A stretch of DNA of 64,000 bases from CAVSUZ01 sp963795415. GTDB lineage: Bacteria > Pseudomonadota > Alphaproteobacteria > Acetobacterales > Acetobacteraceae. The translations under genes were made by a program, and so were the position numbers. Where the stretch lies: the NCBI GenBank assembly GCA_963795415.1, contig CAWCHQ010000001.1, forward strand, positions 1,054,001 through 1,118,000, given 5' to 3'. Shown here piece after piece: positions 49,856 to 58,822 of this stretch; position 1 is the stretch's first letter, and each line of letters begins with the position of its first letter. A model generated the notes under the pieces. The model was not told where the DNA came from, did not search any database, and saw nothing but the letters and a program-made list of their open reading frames with translations.

Positions 49856-50323
49856 TCAAGGCGTTGGCGGTTGCTCAATCGTCACCGTGATCCGCGGACC
49901 GCCAGTTGCTGCGGCCCACGTATCGAAGGCCATCCGCATAAGCTCCACCCTCGCCATTCTGTCCGCTTCGGGGGTCCCGCGTAGAATGGCCTCCGCGGAC
50001 TCCCTGACGGCCGCCCAGGCCGCTGCGGTTGCCGGCCCATCTTGCACATTAGCCCCCTCGGCTCCGATGGCTTCCAGCAGCCTCTGTAGACGTTCTGCAA
50101 GATCGCCCAGGTCGGGGTCGGACAGTATCCAGTCTGCTATCGCTTGCGCCGCCGCCTGACGCTGCGATGGCGTAGGCTCCGGAGCAGTAGGCAATGGTTC
50201 TGGCCCGCTACCAAGAAGAAGATCATCAATATCAGCCCACATCGCGGCACACTTCTCCAAGTGCCCGACGACCGTTTCCGTCACGGCATTGCTGTAAACT
50301 TTTAGCAATGAACTCGCGCGCAT
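49856..50323 (-). CDS. Unknown protein of the element (up to 155 aa)
   Basis: Helical acidic protein, with AIADWILSDPDLGDLAERLQ followed by RLLEAIGAEGANVQ. The frame opens at 50323 but overlaps the upstream gene by 92 bases, so a later start such as MWADIDDLLLGSG is likely. No family is recognised. It is the last of three consecutive minus-strand genes next to the candidate origin. Confidence 0.5.
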   Translation of the reverse strand: MRASSLLKVYSNAVTETVVGHLEKCAAMWADIDDLLLGSGPEPLPTAPEPTPSQRQAAAQAIADWILSDPDLGDLAERLQRLLEAIGAEGANVQDGPATAAAWAAVRESAEAILRGTPEADRMARVELMRMAFDTWAAATGGPRITVTIEQPPTP

Positions 50324-50657
50324 GTTTCAGCCCATCGCGGCCGGTGCTGGCACGATACCGCCAGCAAGCGTCGGAGAGGGCAGTTTGCGTTTCGCTGAGC
50401 TTGAACAGCGGAGACTCAGGATCGAGCGCGGCCGTGTAGACGGGATGGGCGTGGTCACACAGATCAGTATCGGCGCCCCAGTTCTCAATGATCCACCGTT
50501 TGGCGCACAACGCGTTCTCGGCTGCCGCTGTGGCTAGCAACTCAACGGCGTCTACAGCCGCTCGCGCTTGCAGTACCGGGTAAGAACGGATAGATGTCCA
50601 GCGCATTCGGACGCGCCGGGGTGGGGCCGGCAGGGGCCGGCGGGTAGGTTCCGTCAA
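50232..50657 (-). CDS. Unknown protein of the element (141 aa)
   Basis: Starts at TTG 50657 (TEPTRRPLPAPPRRVRMRWT), overlapping the stop of the preceding gene by four bases (TTGA), which suggests coupling. The body is helical with three cysteines (AAAENALCAKRWIIENWGA, DLCDHAHPVY, LSDACWRYRASTGRD). There is no known family. Confidence 0.5.
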   Translation of the reverse strand: MTEPTRRPLPAPPRRVRMRWTSIRSYPVLQARAAVDAVELLATAAAENALCAKRWIIENWGADTDLCDHAHPVYTAALDPESPLFKLSETQTALSDACWRYRASTGRDGLKHAREFIAKSLQQCRDGNGRRALGEVCRDVG

Positions 50658-51044
50658 ACATGTGGATCAGCCCCGCGCCAGTAAGCACCCCATTTCACCG
50701 CAACGGCATCATGGTCGGACATGTCCGCCCCATTCCCCCCAGCGCCGCGGTATCGGCGCGTCGTTCCGATACGCGCTTGAGCGATATCTTCGGCGGCATC
50801 AATCGCGGTGCAGAGCGCCGGAAATAGATGGGGGCGCGCCCGATCGGGGCCGCCCAACAAATCACCATCAACGATTGCGGCGAAGGCAGGCTTGCCGTCG
50901 GTGGTTGGTACCCGCGCCACAGTCGCGGGGTATTGGCCCACAAGCAGCGCGCACCACCATCCGTCACCTCGTGGCCTCCACCAGCCGCCGGGCTGCCAAT
51001 CCGTATCAACGGTGGGGGCGATATCGTCAGAACTCAGTGCTCAT
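50654..51044 (-). pseudogene. Unknown protein of the element, one base extra near the start
   Basis: ATG 51044 with GGAG upstream reads MSTEF and then stops. Removing one T gives MSTESDDIAPTVDTDWQPGG and then WWRPRGDGWWCALLVGQYPA, continuing in frame with TVARVPTTDGKPAFAAIVDG to 50654. The alternative is a GTG start at 50941. Function is unknown. It is the first gene after the motif cluster at 51098-51387. Confidence 0.5.
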
Positions 51045-51097
51045 TGATTTTCTCCTACTACATTAATGGAAAGCTGCTTTGCGGACCGGGGGAGGAT

Positions 51098-51387
51098 GGG
51101 AAGAAGCATGTTCCCACACGCAGACCCGCAGGTTTCTGCGGTTTTTGGCGATTTTGGGCTTTGGGAAGATGAGTTGTAACTTTGCCCGCGACCGGCGCCG
51201 CCCGACCCGATAAGGCACGACCGAAGCACGAGAGCCGCAGGGTTCCGTATTAGCGTTTCTCTCCTGACTAATTACTATTTTTATCCTCCCATCTTCCCAA
51301 AAGAAAGAGAAAAGTAAGGAAACGGTAGGTGTTCACGTTGGGAAGATGCGGCAATTCATCTTCCCACCATCCTCCCGATCTTCCCAA
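51098..51387. repeat. Cluster of TTGGGAAGATG motifs, candidate replication origin
   Basis: The 11-base motif TTGGGAAGATG or its complement occurs at 51161-51171 (+), 51290-51300 (-), 51338-51348 (+), with one-base variants at 51357-51367 (-) and 51377-51387 (-), and a weaker one near 51097 (+). The stretch between 51240 and 51330 is AT-rich. It lies between the primase-helicase gene and the next gene, a usual place for satellite and plasmid origins with iterons. Confidence 0.6.
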
Positions 51388-51398
51388 GTGCCCCGATG

Positions 51399-53846
51399 TC
51401 ATCGGCTGATCTGTCGGATGCCGGCCCGCCGGTCCGACGCTGCAAGGAGCGCCCCCCGGTCTGGTATCGTCCACATGGACGGGTTGTTGCTTGCACTGCG
51501 CGCCAACCCCATCTCACTGAGCGCGCGCCCGAAGGCAACTGCGGTCTTTGGCCGCCGGATGCCCTGTTCGTTGGTCCAAGCGATATAGTGCGCCCGGAGC
51601 ACCGATGACGGGTATGCCGCTCCGAAGCCGCGGTTGGGCGTGTTGGGGATCAAGCATCCTTCTGCAACCGCGTCGGTAATCCACTGCGTCACATCGTCCG
51701 CCGAACGGCGCTGTTGTGCGATCAGCGCGGCGGTTGCCGGCACCTCGCGCGGGTTGAACTTTGACAGATCGAGGCGGAGCAGGTCGTGGAGCATTGCCGC
51801 GATCCCCCCCGCTTCCGCCTCTGCCCAAAGCGCATCGAAATAGCCCCTTGGCATGGTTGTTTTTACATCCAGGACAAGGAAGCGGCGCGCCCCCGCGCCT
51901 GCGGGAACCGCCCATTGGCCGTTTGTGCACATCATGAAATGCAGGCCGTGCGGAATTTCATAGGCCGGGCGCCCCTTGGGGTTGATCCGGAGGGTTTTCG
52001 CTGTAATCGTGGCTTTCACCACCTCCGCGCTTTGGCGATCACCTGGAAACATGGCCTCCTCAATCAGCACAAAGCTCCGATTATCGAGGTCAGCATTGAA
52101 CTCACCGAAGACCTGTTTCGTGTCCGCCACCTCAAGCCCGTGTCGGCCGAACATGCGCAGCATCCATTGTCCGACGGAACTTTTGCCGACGCCCTCGAAA
52201 TTCGAACGCAGCACCACCATTACCTCGGGGTTGGTTCCGGGATACTGGACTGCGTGCGCAAGCCAGCGAACGAGGTATTTGAACGCCGTTCGGTTTTGCC
52301 CGCAGATGACGCCCCACAGATGCCGGCGCATTATGCCCCAGCCTCCCTTGGCGGGCTGTGTAGCGAAACCCCGCCACGTGTTCAGCACGCTCTCGCCGGG
52401 CAGTGCGCGGGTGCCCTCCGGGTCGAACAGCACCCGGTCGAAAGCGATTTTACTAGGGCTTTGCGTCCACCATACGGCAGCCGGGATGTCTTTCGTCCCG
52501 CCTTTACCGTCAGGAACCTCTACGAAATGGCCCGCCAGAAGTACCGGTAGATCGCGCGGCTTGACATAACCAATGCTGCCGTCCTGGTTGAGCCGCCCGA
52601 ACGCCGGAGCACCGCCCCAGTCGGTTGCTTTGAACAGCCGCGCGTTTAGATGTGCCTCGGCAACCGGCGCAGTCATGTGGCATGGCATTGTCGAGAATGG
52701 CGCACCTTGCGTTATCGGAAACGCATCCCCGGGGTTGGCGCCCGCGCCTGTGTTGGCCACGATGGGGAACGTCGCGCCTGTGCCCGTCTGCTGCACTACC
52801 GTAGTGGCCGCGTTTGTCGCTGCCCGCCACGGCGCCAGATCGAGCCCGGCCTTCTCGGCCGTATGAAGCAGCGTGGCAATGGTGATCCCGCCCGGGCGCG
52901 GTTTGAACGAGCGCCAATCACGGTCGAAGGCGTTTGCGTCGAACCTCGTGCTTGTCGCGCTCCAAGCCTGCGCCAGTTCGCGCGCTTCGGTCGCGCCGCG
53001 CTGGTAGGCGTCAGCAAGGGCGAACAGCAACTGTAGCCACGGCTCTCGGGGCACATCCGCGAGCGCCACGATCCGCGGATCAATCAGTATCGCGCACAAC
53101 AACCCGTTCTTCTGTTCGGCGGCGAGCTTGTCGAACCAATGGCCGTCTGACAGCCCAGCTTGCGCCGCGGCATTCATGTTGGGCCATTGGCGGCCGGTAA
53201 ACACCTCGGGTATCTGACCTGGGCCCTGTCCCGGAAAGGGGATCACCCGCACCTCGCCCATGCGGGGTAGGTAGATGGCCGCCAATTCTTCGAGCGTGTA
53301 CTGAGGAGCGACCGAAAGCACGACCAATCCCGCCGGGCAGGGTGTTCGCCCCGCAGCGCGCTTCTTCGCAGTGGGAAAATTCAACGTAAACGGGACGCGC
53401 AGAATGCGATCTATATTTCCCACCGGATCGCCCAAACTCAGTTCGGCAATCCGGCCGCTGATGGCCTCAGCTTGGAGCGCAGTTTCGGCGGACGCAGGAA
53501 CCGGCTCCTTCAAAAGCCAGACCGGCTGAAAGCCCCCGCCAGTCATGATGGTTAACGACGGTGGGGCTGGTAGTGCGAGGATCGCCCCCCAAGCTTGCTC
53601 GCTTGTTCGCCCATCCTTGGCGTCCACGTCGGCATACACGGCGCGTATGCCCTCAATGTCCGCCTTTCTCGGCTTCTTAGATGTTCTGCGCCGCGGTTCG
53701 TTTGGGCAGAAATACAGGTTGTAACCCGTCGCGTTCAGCCGCTCCGCCCACTCCGTGGTAGCAGTCAGGGTGGTTGGGTCGAGCCATTTCGCTTTGATAC
53801 CCCCGCTATCGGGGTGGATAGCCACTACGGTAGTGGGGCCGAGCAT
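51399..53846 (-). CDS. Primase-helicase (bifunctional replication protein, DUF5906/D5-like)
   Basis: 815 residues, intact. The N-terminal part resembles archaeo-eukaryotic/RepB-type primases (NLYFCPNEPRRR, then GIRAVYADVDAKDGRTSEQA with the metal-binding Asp residues, and SLTIMTGGGFQPVWLL). A linker follows. The C-terminal helicase has Walker A RSNFEGVGKSSVGQW, Walker B-like SFVLIEEAMFPGDR and sensor MMCTNGQWAVP, typical of D5-like superfamily 3 helicases of phages and P4-like satellites. It would replicate the element from the neighbouring motif cluster. The start at 53846 is the only clear ATG. Upstream in-frame sequence SGEGLQSILD may belong if a rare start is used. Confidence 0.85.
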   Translation of the reverse strand: MLGPTTVVAIHPDSGGIKAKWLDPTTLTATTEWAERLNATGYNLYFCPNEPRRRTSKKPRKADIEGIRAVYADVDAKDGRTSEQAWGAILALPAPPSLTIMTGGGFQPVWLLKEPVPASAETALQAEAISGRIAELSLGDPVGNIDRILRVPFTLNFPTAKKRAAGRTPCPAGLVVLSVAPQYTLEELAAIYLPRMGEVRVIPFPGQGPGQIPEVFTGRQWPNMNAAAQAGLSDGHWFDKLAAEQKNGLLCAILIDPRIVALADVPREPWLQLLFALADAYQRGATEARELAQAWSATSTRFDANAFDRDWRSFKPRPGGITIATLLHTAEKAGLDLAPWRAATNAATTVVQQTGTGATFPIVANTGAGANPGDAFPITQGAPFSTMPCHMTAPVAEAHLNARLFKATDWGGAPAFGRLNQDGSIGYVKPRDLPVLLAGHFVEVPDGKGGTKDIPAAVWWTQSPSKIAFDRVLFDPEGTRALPGESVLNTWRGFATQPAKGGWGIMRRHLWGVICGQNRTAFKYLVRWLAHAVQYPGTNPEVMVVLRSNFEGVGKSSVGQWMLRMFGRHGLEVADTKQVFGEFNADLDNRSFVLIEEAMFPGDRQSAEVVKATITAKTLRINPKGRPAYEIPHGLHFMMCTNGQWAVPAGAGARRFLVLDVKTTMPRGYFDALWAEAEAGGIAAMLHDLLRLDLSKFNPREVPATAALIAQQRRSADDVTQWITDAVAEGCLIPNTPNRGFGAAYPSSVLRAHYIAWTNEQGIRRPKTAVAFGRALSEMGLARSASNNPSMWTIPDRGALLAASDRRAGIRQISR

Positions 53847-53906
53847 ATCGAGGATGGATTGTAAGCCCTCGCCGGATGCGTTCTTTGCGATGACGCGCGG
53901 CCCGTT

Positions 53907-54047
53907 TTAAGTCCGTTCGGGCGGCGCCAGGGCGTCGGCCGCGCCCGCCATCGTGGCACCCTCCACTACTGTAGTATTTGCGCGGGGCACGGTTACAAAA
54001 AGTGGCCGCGATCCTTGATCGCAGGTGGTGGAAGTGATATTTTCCAT
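53907..54047 (-). CDS. Possible 46-residue leader protein
   Basis: ATG 54047 reads MENITSTTCDQGSRPLFVTV to LAPPERT, located just upstream of the primase gene. It has no motif. A palindrome of the CCACTACnGTAGTGG type lies inside it (53963-53976). It could be a leader peptide or a non-coding promoter region. Confidence 0.35.
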   Translation of the reverse strand: MENITSTTCDQGSRPLFVTVPRANTTVVEGATMAGAADALAPPERT

Positions 54048-54140
54048 TTGCGTCTCTGTCCGAGAACCGGCGTCTGCCTCACCACCGGCTAATATGAACC
54101 AGCGACGGCAGATCAATCCGTTGCTGGTTCTGTTTCGGGT

Positions 54141-54479
54141 TCACACTGCTGCCAGTTGCCCGCGATGCTCCGCGACACGCGCCTGTATCCAGCGGCGCAC
54201 CTCTGTCAGAAGCCACAGTGAGCGATGATCTACCCTTACGGGGCGTGGGAATGGGTCGGTATCGTCCTTGATCCGCCGGTAGATGTTGGCCACACTCAAG
54301 CCGGTGAGGCTCGATACTTCATTCACGCCGACAAAGGCATCACCGGCTAAACGTGCGAGCGCATCATCAACCGCGGTACCGTCCACGCCAAGCAGGTCGA
54401 TGAGCGTGTCCTTGATCCGCCGCTCAAGCAGCGCAGAGGTCAAATCGTCATGTGGGTTGGCGGGCATCGGGGTCCTCAT
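54141..54479 (-). CDS. AlpA-family transcriptional regulator
   Basis: 112 residues. The C-terminal HTH reads VNEVSSLTGLSVANIYRRIK and then DPFPRPVRVDHRSLWLLTEV RRWI, the layout of P4 AlpA and phage-satellite activators, which bind promoters of excision or replication genes. The N-terminal 60 residues are a helical extension (LLERRIKDTLIDLLGV). Its position between integrase and primase, all on one strand, matches P4-like satellites and PICIs. Confidence 0.8.
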   Translation of the reverse strand: MRTPMPANPHDDLTSALLERRIKDTLIDLLGVDGTAVDDALARLAGDAFVGVNEVSSLTGLSVANIYRRIKDDTDPFPRPVRVDHRSLWLLTEVRRWIQARVAEHRGQLAAV

Positions 54480-54556
54480 GTTTGCTCAACAGCCCCCGAT
54501 ATACACGTCGAAACGGTATCTGGCGATTGTCAAAAGCTAGCTCAAGACTATCGTGC

Positions 54557-55072
54557 TTAGGGGGCGCGGATATGCCTGATCGCCCTCTGAATGGTTGTCT
54601 CGCTGCACGGGTCTGGCAGCTTAGAATTGATCGCAGCGACGGTAGCTTTGCTAAAGGGCATGCTTCGCAAAGTCCCCGGCAATGTTAGGAAAATGCTGGC
54701 AATCTCCTCCACTCGCTTTGTCGCACGCCGTTTTCGGCTTTCAGCGCCAGCGTTACCACCTTTGACCCGTGCAGCATGATGCTCTCCCAAATTTTCCCGA
54801 AGTGCCTTGGACTTTCTCGCCAATTCCGCGGCTTGAGCGAGCCTCTTCGCAACCTCTGCCTCAAGTTCCGCCGCACGTGCACGGTTTGCCACAACAGCTT
54901 CTCGGAGCGGCACCGCTATTCGGTCCAGCAAGTCGCGCAACTGCGCTGCTGCAACATCTATCTCATCAATCGGCAACGCTCTGGGGTGTTGTGCGCGATC
55001 CAGTATCCGATCAAGAAGGCTGGGTTCGTTAACCCATGACCCAGATCGCCGGGGGCTGGGTTTGCAAGTCAC
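54557..55072 (-). CDS. Coiled-coil protein of unknown function
   Basis: 171 residues. A long helix (LEAEVAKRLAQAAELARKSK) is followed by a basic segment (NAGAESRKRRATKRVEEIAS) and a C-terminal HTH-like stretch (FSKATVAAINSKLPDPCSET, TIQRAIRHIR). It may bind DNA. It overlaps the integrase stop by four bases and so is coupled to it. No family is recognised. Confidence 0.6.
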   Translation of the reverse strand: MTCKPSPRRSGSWVNEPSLLDRILDRAQHPRALPIDEIDVAAAQLRDLLDRIAVPLREAVVANRARAAELEAEVAKRLAQAAELARKSKALRENLGEHHAARVKGGNAGAESRKRRATKRVEEIASIFLTLPGTLRSMPFSKATVAAINSKLPDPCSETTIQRAIRHIRAP

Positions 55073-56325
55073 GCCCGTAGCCTAATGATGTTCGCGCCAC
55101 CGCCGGCAGCGATCCGATCCAACTCATCTGCCACCCCCTGCAACGCCTCTCCCGCTTCTCGCTCATACCGGCTGCGGTTGTAAGTGCTGGCCAGGGTGGC
55201 GTTTACGTCACCCGTGCTGCTGCCGATCAGGTGGCCAAGCAGGCTTTCGATAGCGTGCGGCGGATGCCCGAGGCGCCCGGCAATGGTGGCTACGGTGCGC
55301 CGCAAATCATGGCGCTGCCAATCCGCCGTGCCGCTCGCCCGATGCAGCCGCTTGGTCACCCGGTCCCAATTCCCGATTGGGTTGCCGGAGCGCGTGGTAA
55401 AAACCAGGGCGCGCGGGTCGGGCTTAGGGTCAGCCCAGCGCGCCAGCGCCTCCCGCGCCTGGCCGGGCAGCAACACGCGATGACCGCGCCCAGATTTGTG
55501 GCGATCCGCCGGGATGGTCCAGACGCCCGCCGCAAAGTCAATCTCTCCCCATCTCGCCTCCGCGGCTTCTGAAAGCCGGGCAGCGGTCCACAGGATGAAC
55601 CGGAGGCAGCGCGAATGCGGTTTTTCGGGTGAAACATCGAGCGCGCACAGGACGCGCCTCAGTTCGTCATCGTCAAGAACCCGCCCGCGCTTGCCGGATG
55701 GGCTGCCAGCGTCAAGATCGCGGGCGATGCCCCGAGGCACAGAGCCGCGTTTCTCCGCCCAACTGAGGATTGGCCTGATATAGCGCACGGCCGCGCCCGC
55801 GCTGCTTCGGCTGGTGTGAGCGTCGGCAATGGTCTGGATAAGAGGCCCGGTCAACTCGGTAGCCGGTTTGGCCAGCAACTCACCGAACACGCTGGCGACG
55901 CGGCGGCGCATCTCCGGCCACGTGCGCCGCTTGTGACCTTCCAGCCGTTCGTAGGCGTCCAACACCGCCGAAAGGGTGCCGATGCCCGCCTTGGCGTCCC
56001 GTGCCTGCTGACGCTTCGCCCGGCTGTCAGCGATGGGGTCTGCCCCAGCCCTGACCTCTTGCCGGCGGGTGCGCGCCAGTTCGCGCGCTTCGCTAAGCCC
56101 CAGCGCGGGGTATTGCCCCAGTGTGAACCGCCGGGCGCGGCCGGCGCTGTCGCGGCACCCCAGTAGCCACGTCATCGTGCCGCCCTGGCTTAGCCGAAGG
56201 CGAAGGCCCAGACAGCCGCCGTCTGCAATCTCGCGCTGCCCGTGTTCGGGCGGTTTGACGTGGCGCAACAGCACTGGGGTCAAAGAGGGTGCTTTAGGCA
56301 TCGCTCGCTCCGGCTTAGGCATCAC
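55069..56325 (-). CDS. Tyrosine integrase (P4-type, tRNA-targeting)
   Basis: 418 residues with the DUF4102 N-terminal arm-binding domain (TPVLLRHVKPPEHGQREIAD, then GGTMTWLLGCRDSAGRARRF, LGQYPALGLSEARELARTRR) and the catalytic domain. Catalytic residues are Arg in LWTAARLSEAAEA, Lys near IPADRHKSGRGHR, His-x-x-Arg in RHDLRRTVAT, His in LLGHL and Tyr in TYNRSRYE. It inserts the element at the tRNA-Lys 3' end. Its first codons overlap TAGGCATCA repeats, so bound integrase would also repress its own gene. The start could be 56325 or the internal Met of RAMPKAP. Confidence 0.95.
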   Translation of the reverse strand: MMPKPERAMPKAPSLTPVLLRHVKPPEHGQREIADGGCLGLRLRLSQGGTMTWLLGCRDSAGRARRFTLGQYPALGLSEARELARTRRQEVRAGADPIADSRAKRQQARDAKAGIGTLSAVLDAYERLEGHKRRTWPEMRRRVASVFGELLAKPATELTGPLIQTIADAHTSRSSAGAAVRYIRPILSWAEKRGSVPRGIARDLDAGSPSGKRGRVLDDDELRRVLCALDVSPEKPHSRCLRFILWTAARLSEAAEARWGEIDFAAGVWTIPADRHKSGRGHRVLLPGQAREALARWADPKPDPRALVFTTRSGNPIGNWDRVTKRLHRASGTADWQRHDLRRTVATIAGRLGHPPHAIESLLGHLIGSSTGDVNATLASTYNRSRYEREAGEALQGVADELDRIAAGGGANIIRLRA

Positions 56326-56392
56326 CTAGGCATCATAGGCATAGCGATGGCATGGTTTCTCATTCCGCATCATGCTATCGCAATGATGCCTA
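56295..56392. repeat. Integrase arm-type repeats, right end
   Basis: TAGGCATC occurs at 56295, 56316 and 56327 on the plus strand, TAGGCAT again at 56336, and the complement TGATGCCTA at 56384-56392. The pair 56316/56327 has the same 11-base spacing as the left-end pair. Some sites overlap the integrase start. Confidence 0.65.
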
Positions 56393-56496
56393 GATGGGGC
56401 GCAAACTGGCCTAACACAAGGCAGAGATGAGAGAGAATAAGTGGGTATGAGAGCGCGAGCGAGGGTGGCCGGAACCGTGGACTACTGCCTCTTATC

Positions 56497-56515
56497 AGTC
56501 CTTGTGCGTCCACCA
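56497..56515 (+). repeat. att site, distal end of the integrative element
   Basis: AGTCCTTGTGCGTCCACCA repeats the last 19 bases of tRNA-Lys with one change. It lies 170 bases outside the integrase gene and closes the element. Chromosomal sequence (selD) follows. Confidence 0.75.
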
Positions 56516-56616
56516 TAACTTCTTGAAACCACACACTTCTGCGTTGCGCACTCAGGCTAAAAGTTTGCAGTTTGCGCATCGCATCTGCAAACCCAGAGGT
56601 GGAAAAGCTCCGCTGC

Positions 56617-58803
56617 TCATGCTTCGCTGTGCTTGGGTACGAGGACCAGCTCTGATCCTGGTTCGGTGACGACCCCAATCGCGTGGGCCTCGATTTGAGA
56701 GGCGTGGAGGGCGGCGATGCAGGCCTCGGCCCGGTTGGCGGGCACTCCCGCGAGCAATCCCCCAGAGGTCTGTGGGTCGGCCAGCAATGTTGCCATCGTG
56801 GCGCTCGCCATCGGCGGGAGCGCCTGCCGGTTCTCCGGGGCGAGGGTGCTCTCCACACCCTCGGAGGCGAGCTGCGCGGCACCGGGCAGAAACATGATGC
56901 GGGCGAGTTCGATGGACGCGCCGACGCCGGATGCGCGCAGCATTTCCTGCAGATGGCCGGCAAGGCCAAATCCAGTGACGTCGGTGCAGGCTGTCACGCC
57001 GTGCCGTCCGAGGATGTATGCGGCCTCGGCACTGGTCTGGCGCATGCTCTCCAGCGCGGTCAGCAGCCAGCGGGCTTTCGTCAGGCCGCGCATGTGGCCG
57101 GCGAGGATCACGCCGGTGCCAAGGGGCTTGGTGAGAATGAGTACGTTGCCCTCCTTCAGCCCGGATTTGCGCCAGATGCGTCGCGGATCGACCAGGCCGG
57201 TGACGGCGAAACCCAGCGAGGCCTCCAGTGCCTCGCCGGAGTGGCCGCCGACCAGGGCGCAGCCGTCGGCCTCCAGCACGTCGGTCGCGCCCTGCATCAT
57301 CGCGCTGAGATCGGTGCGCATCCTGGCACCGCCGGCATAAGGCACGGAAGCAACGGCGAGCGCAGTCCAGGGTCTGGCACCCATGGCGTAGAGATCCGAC
57401 AGCGCGTGGGCGGCGGCGATTTGGCCGAACAGGAAGGGATCGTCGATGAAGGCGCGGAAATGATCCGCACTTTGCACGACGGCCATCCCAGGCGGTGACT
57501 TCAGCACCGCGGCGTCATCGGGGGCCTCCAGGCCGACCAGCAAGCCTTCGGGCGCGGCGACAGCAAGCTGTCCCAGCGCGGCGCGCAGGACCTCCGCGCC
57601 GACCTTGGCGCCGCAGCCGCCGCAACGCATCGCGTCCTCGGGGTCGGGCGTCATCCGGAGCTGAAAGCGGCGCATCCAGCGCCGGTCGATCCAGTCCTTC
57701 CACCGCCAGATCAGGCGGCCCCACAGGGTAATGCCGTTGCGCCAGGCGAGTGCCCTCCCCTCCCCCAGGCCCAGGATGGTCAGCGCCTGTTGCTGCGGTT
57801 TCCAGGCACGCAGCTCCTTGCCCGCCGCGGCAGCGGCCAGGTTGTTGGCCAGCGGCATGCCCGCGCGGACGGCCCAGACACCGGCTTTCGGCAGCGCCCG
57901 GCGGTCCAGGGCCGCGCAGTCGCCGGCGGCGAACACGAACGGGTGGCTCAGGGTGCGGAGGGTGGGATCGACCAGTACGCAGCCGGTTGGGTCGCAGGCC
58001 AGCCCGGAGTCCGCCAGGAACGGCGGCCCGACGACGCCAGTGGCCCAGAGTGCGGCGTCGGCCTCGATATAGGTGCCGTCGGACAGGGCCAGCCGGCCGT
58101 CGTCCAAGCTGCCGGCGGAGACGCCGCAGACCACTTCCACCCCAGCCTCTACCAAGGCGGACCGCGCGACGCTGCGGGCGCGAGCGGGAGCGTTGGCGAT
58201 CGGTTCGGGATCAGCGGTAACCAGAACGTAGCGACAGTGCTGGCCCATGCGGCGGGCGAGGGCGAGCGCAAGCTCGGTGCCGGCCGGTCCGCCACCGATG
58301 ATAGCGATCCGCGCGCCTTCGGGAAGCTGCCGCTCCAGGTGATCCAGCCGCATCAGGAACTGCCCGATCGGCTTTACCGGGATTCCGTTCGCGTTTTCCG
58401 GCATGGCCGGGATGCCGCCGATATCGATGGACAGCAGGTCGAAGGGGATCGGCGGGCGGGCGTGGACTGAAACGGTTCGTTCGGCGAGATCGATTGCGGT
58501 TGCCTCCCCGATGACCAGGCGGGCCGCGGCGGCGGAGACGAGGGGTGCGAGGTCGATATGCGCCTGGTCGTAATCGTAGTCGCCGCGGATCAGCCCAGGC
58601 AGCATGCCGGAATAGGGCGTATGGGGTTCGCGTCCGATCAGGGTGACGCGGATGCGGGGGGCGGGGCGCATGGCGAAGCGCCGCAGCACTTCCAGGTGCG
58701 TATGTCCGGCCCCGAGCAGGAGGATGTCGGTCGTGACGGGGGCGGGCACGCGCATGGGAGAGGCTTGAAGCAATTCGGCGGAAGCGGCAACACTTCTGAT
58801 CAA
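56617..58803 (-). CDS. selD: Fused FAD-dependent NADH-dehydrogenase-like domain and selenide, water dikinase
   Basis: Up to 728 residues. Start ATG 58803 or 58755 (MRVPAPVTTDILLLGAGHTH) is uncertain. The first 370 residues are an NDH-2-like oxidoreductase (LLLGAGHTHLEVLRRFAMRP, FAD site; AIIGGGPAGTELALALAR, NAD site; FVFAAGDCAALDRRALP). The second part is SelD: MRCGGCGAKVG with the catalytic Cys and Lys, DDAAVLKSPPGMAVVQSADH, and GFGLAGHLQEML. SelD makes selenophosphate for selenocysteine and selenouridine. The oxidoreductase may supply reduced selenium. The fusion is known in proteobacteria. It diverges from the SBP gene 19 bases away. Confidence 0.93.
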   Translation of the reverse strand: MIRSVAASAELLQASPMRVPAPVTTDILLLGAGHTHLEVLRRFAMRPAPRIRVTLIGREPHTPYSGMLPGLIRGDYDYDQAHIDLAPLVSAAAARLVIGEATAIDLAERTVSVHARPPIPFDLLSIDIGGIPAMPENANGIPVKPIGQFLMRLDHLERQLPEGARIAIIGGGPAGTELALALARRMGQHCRYVLVTADPEPIANAPARARSVARSALVEAGVEVVCGVSAGSLDDGRLALSDGTYIEADAALWATGVVGPPFLADSGLACDPTGCVLVDPTLRTLSHPFVFAAGDCAALDRRALPKAGVWAVRAGMPLANNLAAAAAGKELRAWKPQQQALTILGLGEGRALAWRNGITLWGRLIWRWKDWIDRRWMRRFQLRMTPDPEDAMRCGGCGAKVGAEVLRAALGQLAVAAPEGLLVGLEAPDDAAVLKSPPGMAVVQSADHFRAFIDDPFLFGQIAAAHALSDLYAMGARPWTALAVASVPYAGGARMRTDLSAMMQGATDVLEADGCALVGGHSGEALEASLGFAVTGLVDPRRIWRKSGLKEGNVLILTKPLGTGVILAGHMRGLTKARWLLTALESMRQTSAEAAYILGRHGVTACTDVTGFGLAGHLQEMLRASGVGASIELARIMFLPGAAQLASEGVESTLAPENRQALPPMASATMATLLADPQTSGGLLAGVPANRAEACIAALHASQIEAHAIGVVTEPGSELVLVPKHSEA

Positions 58804-58822
58804 GGATGGGGAGACTTCAAGG

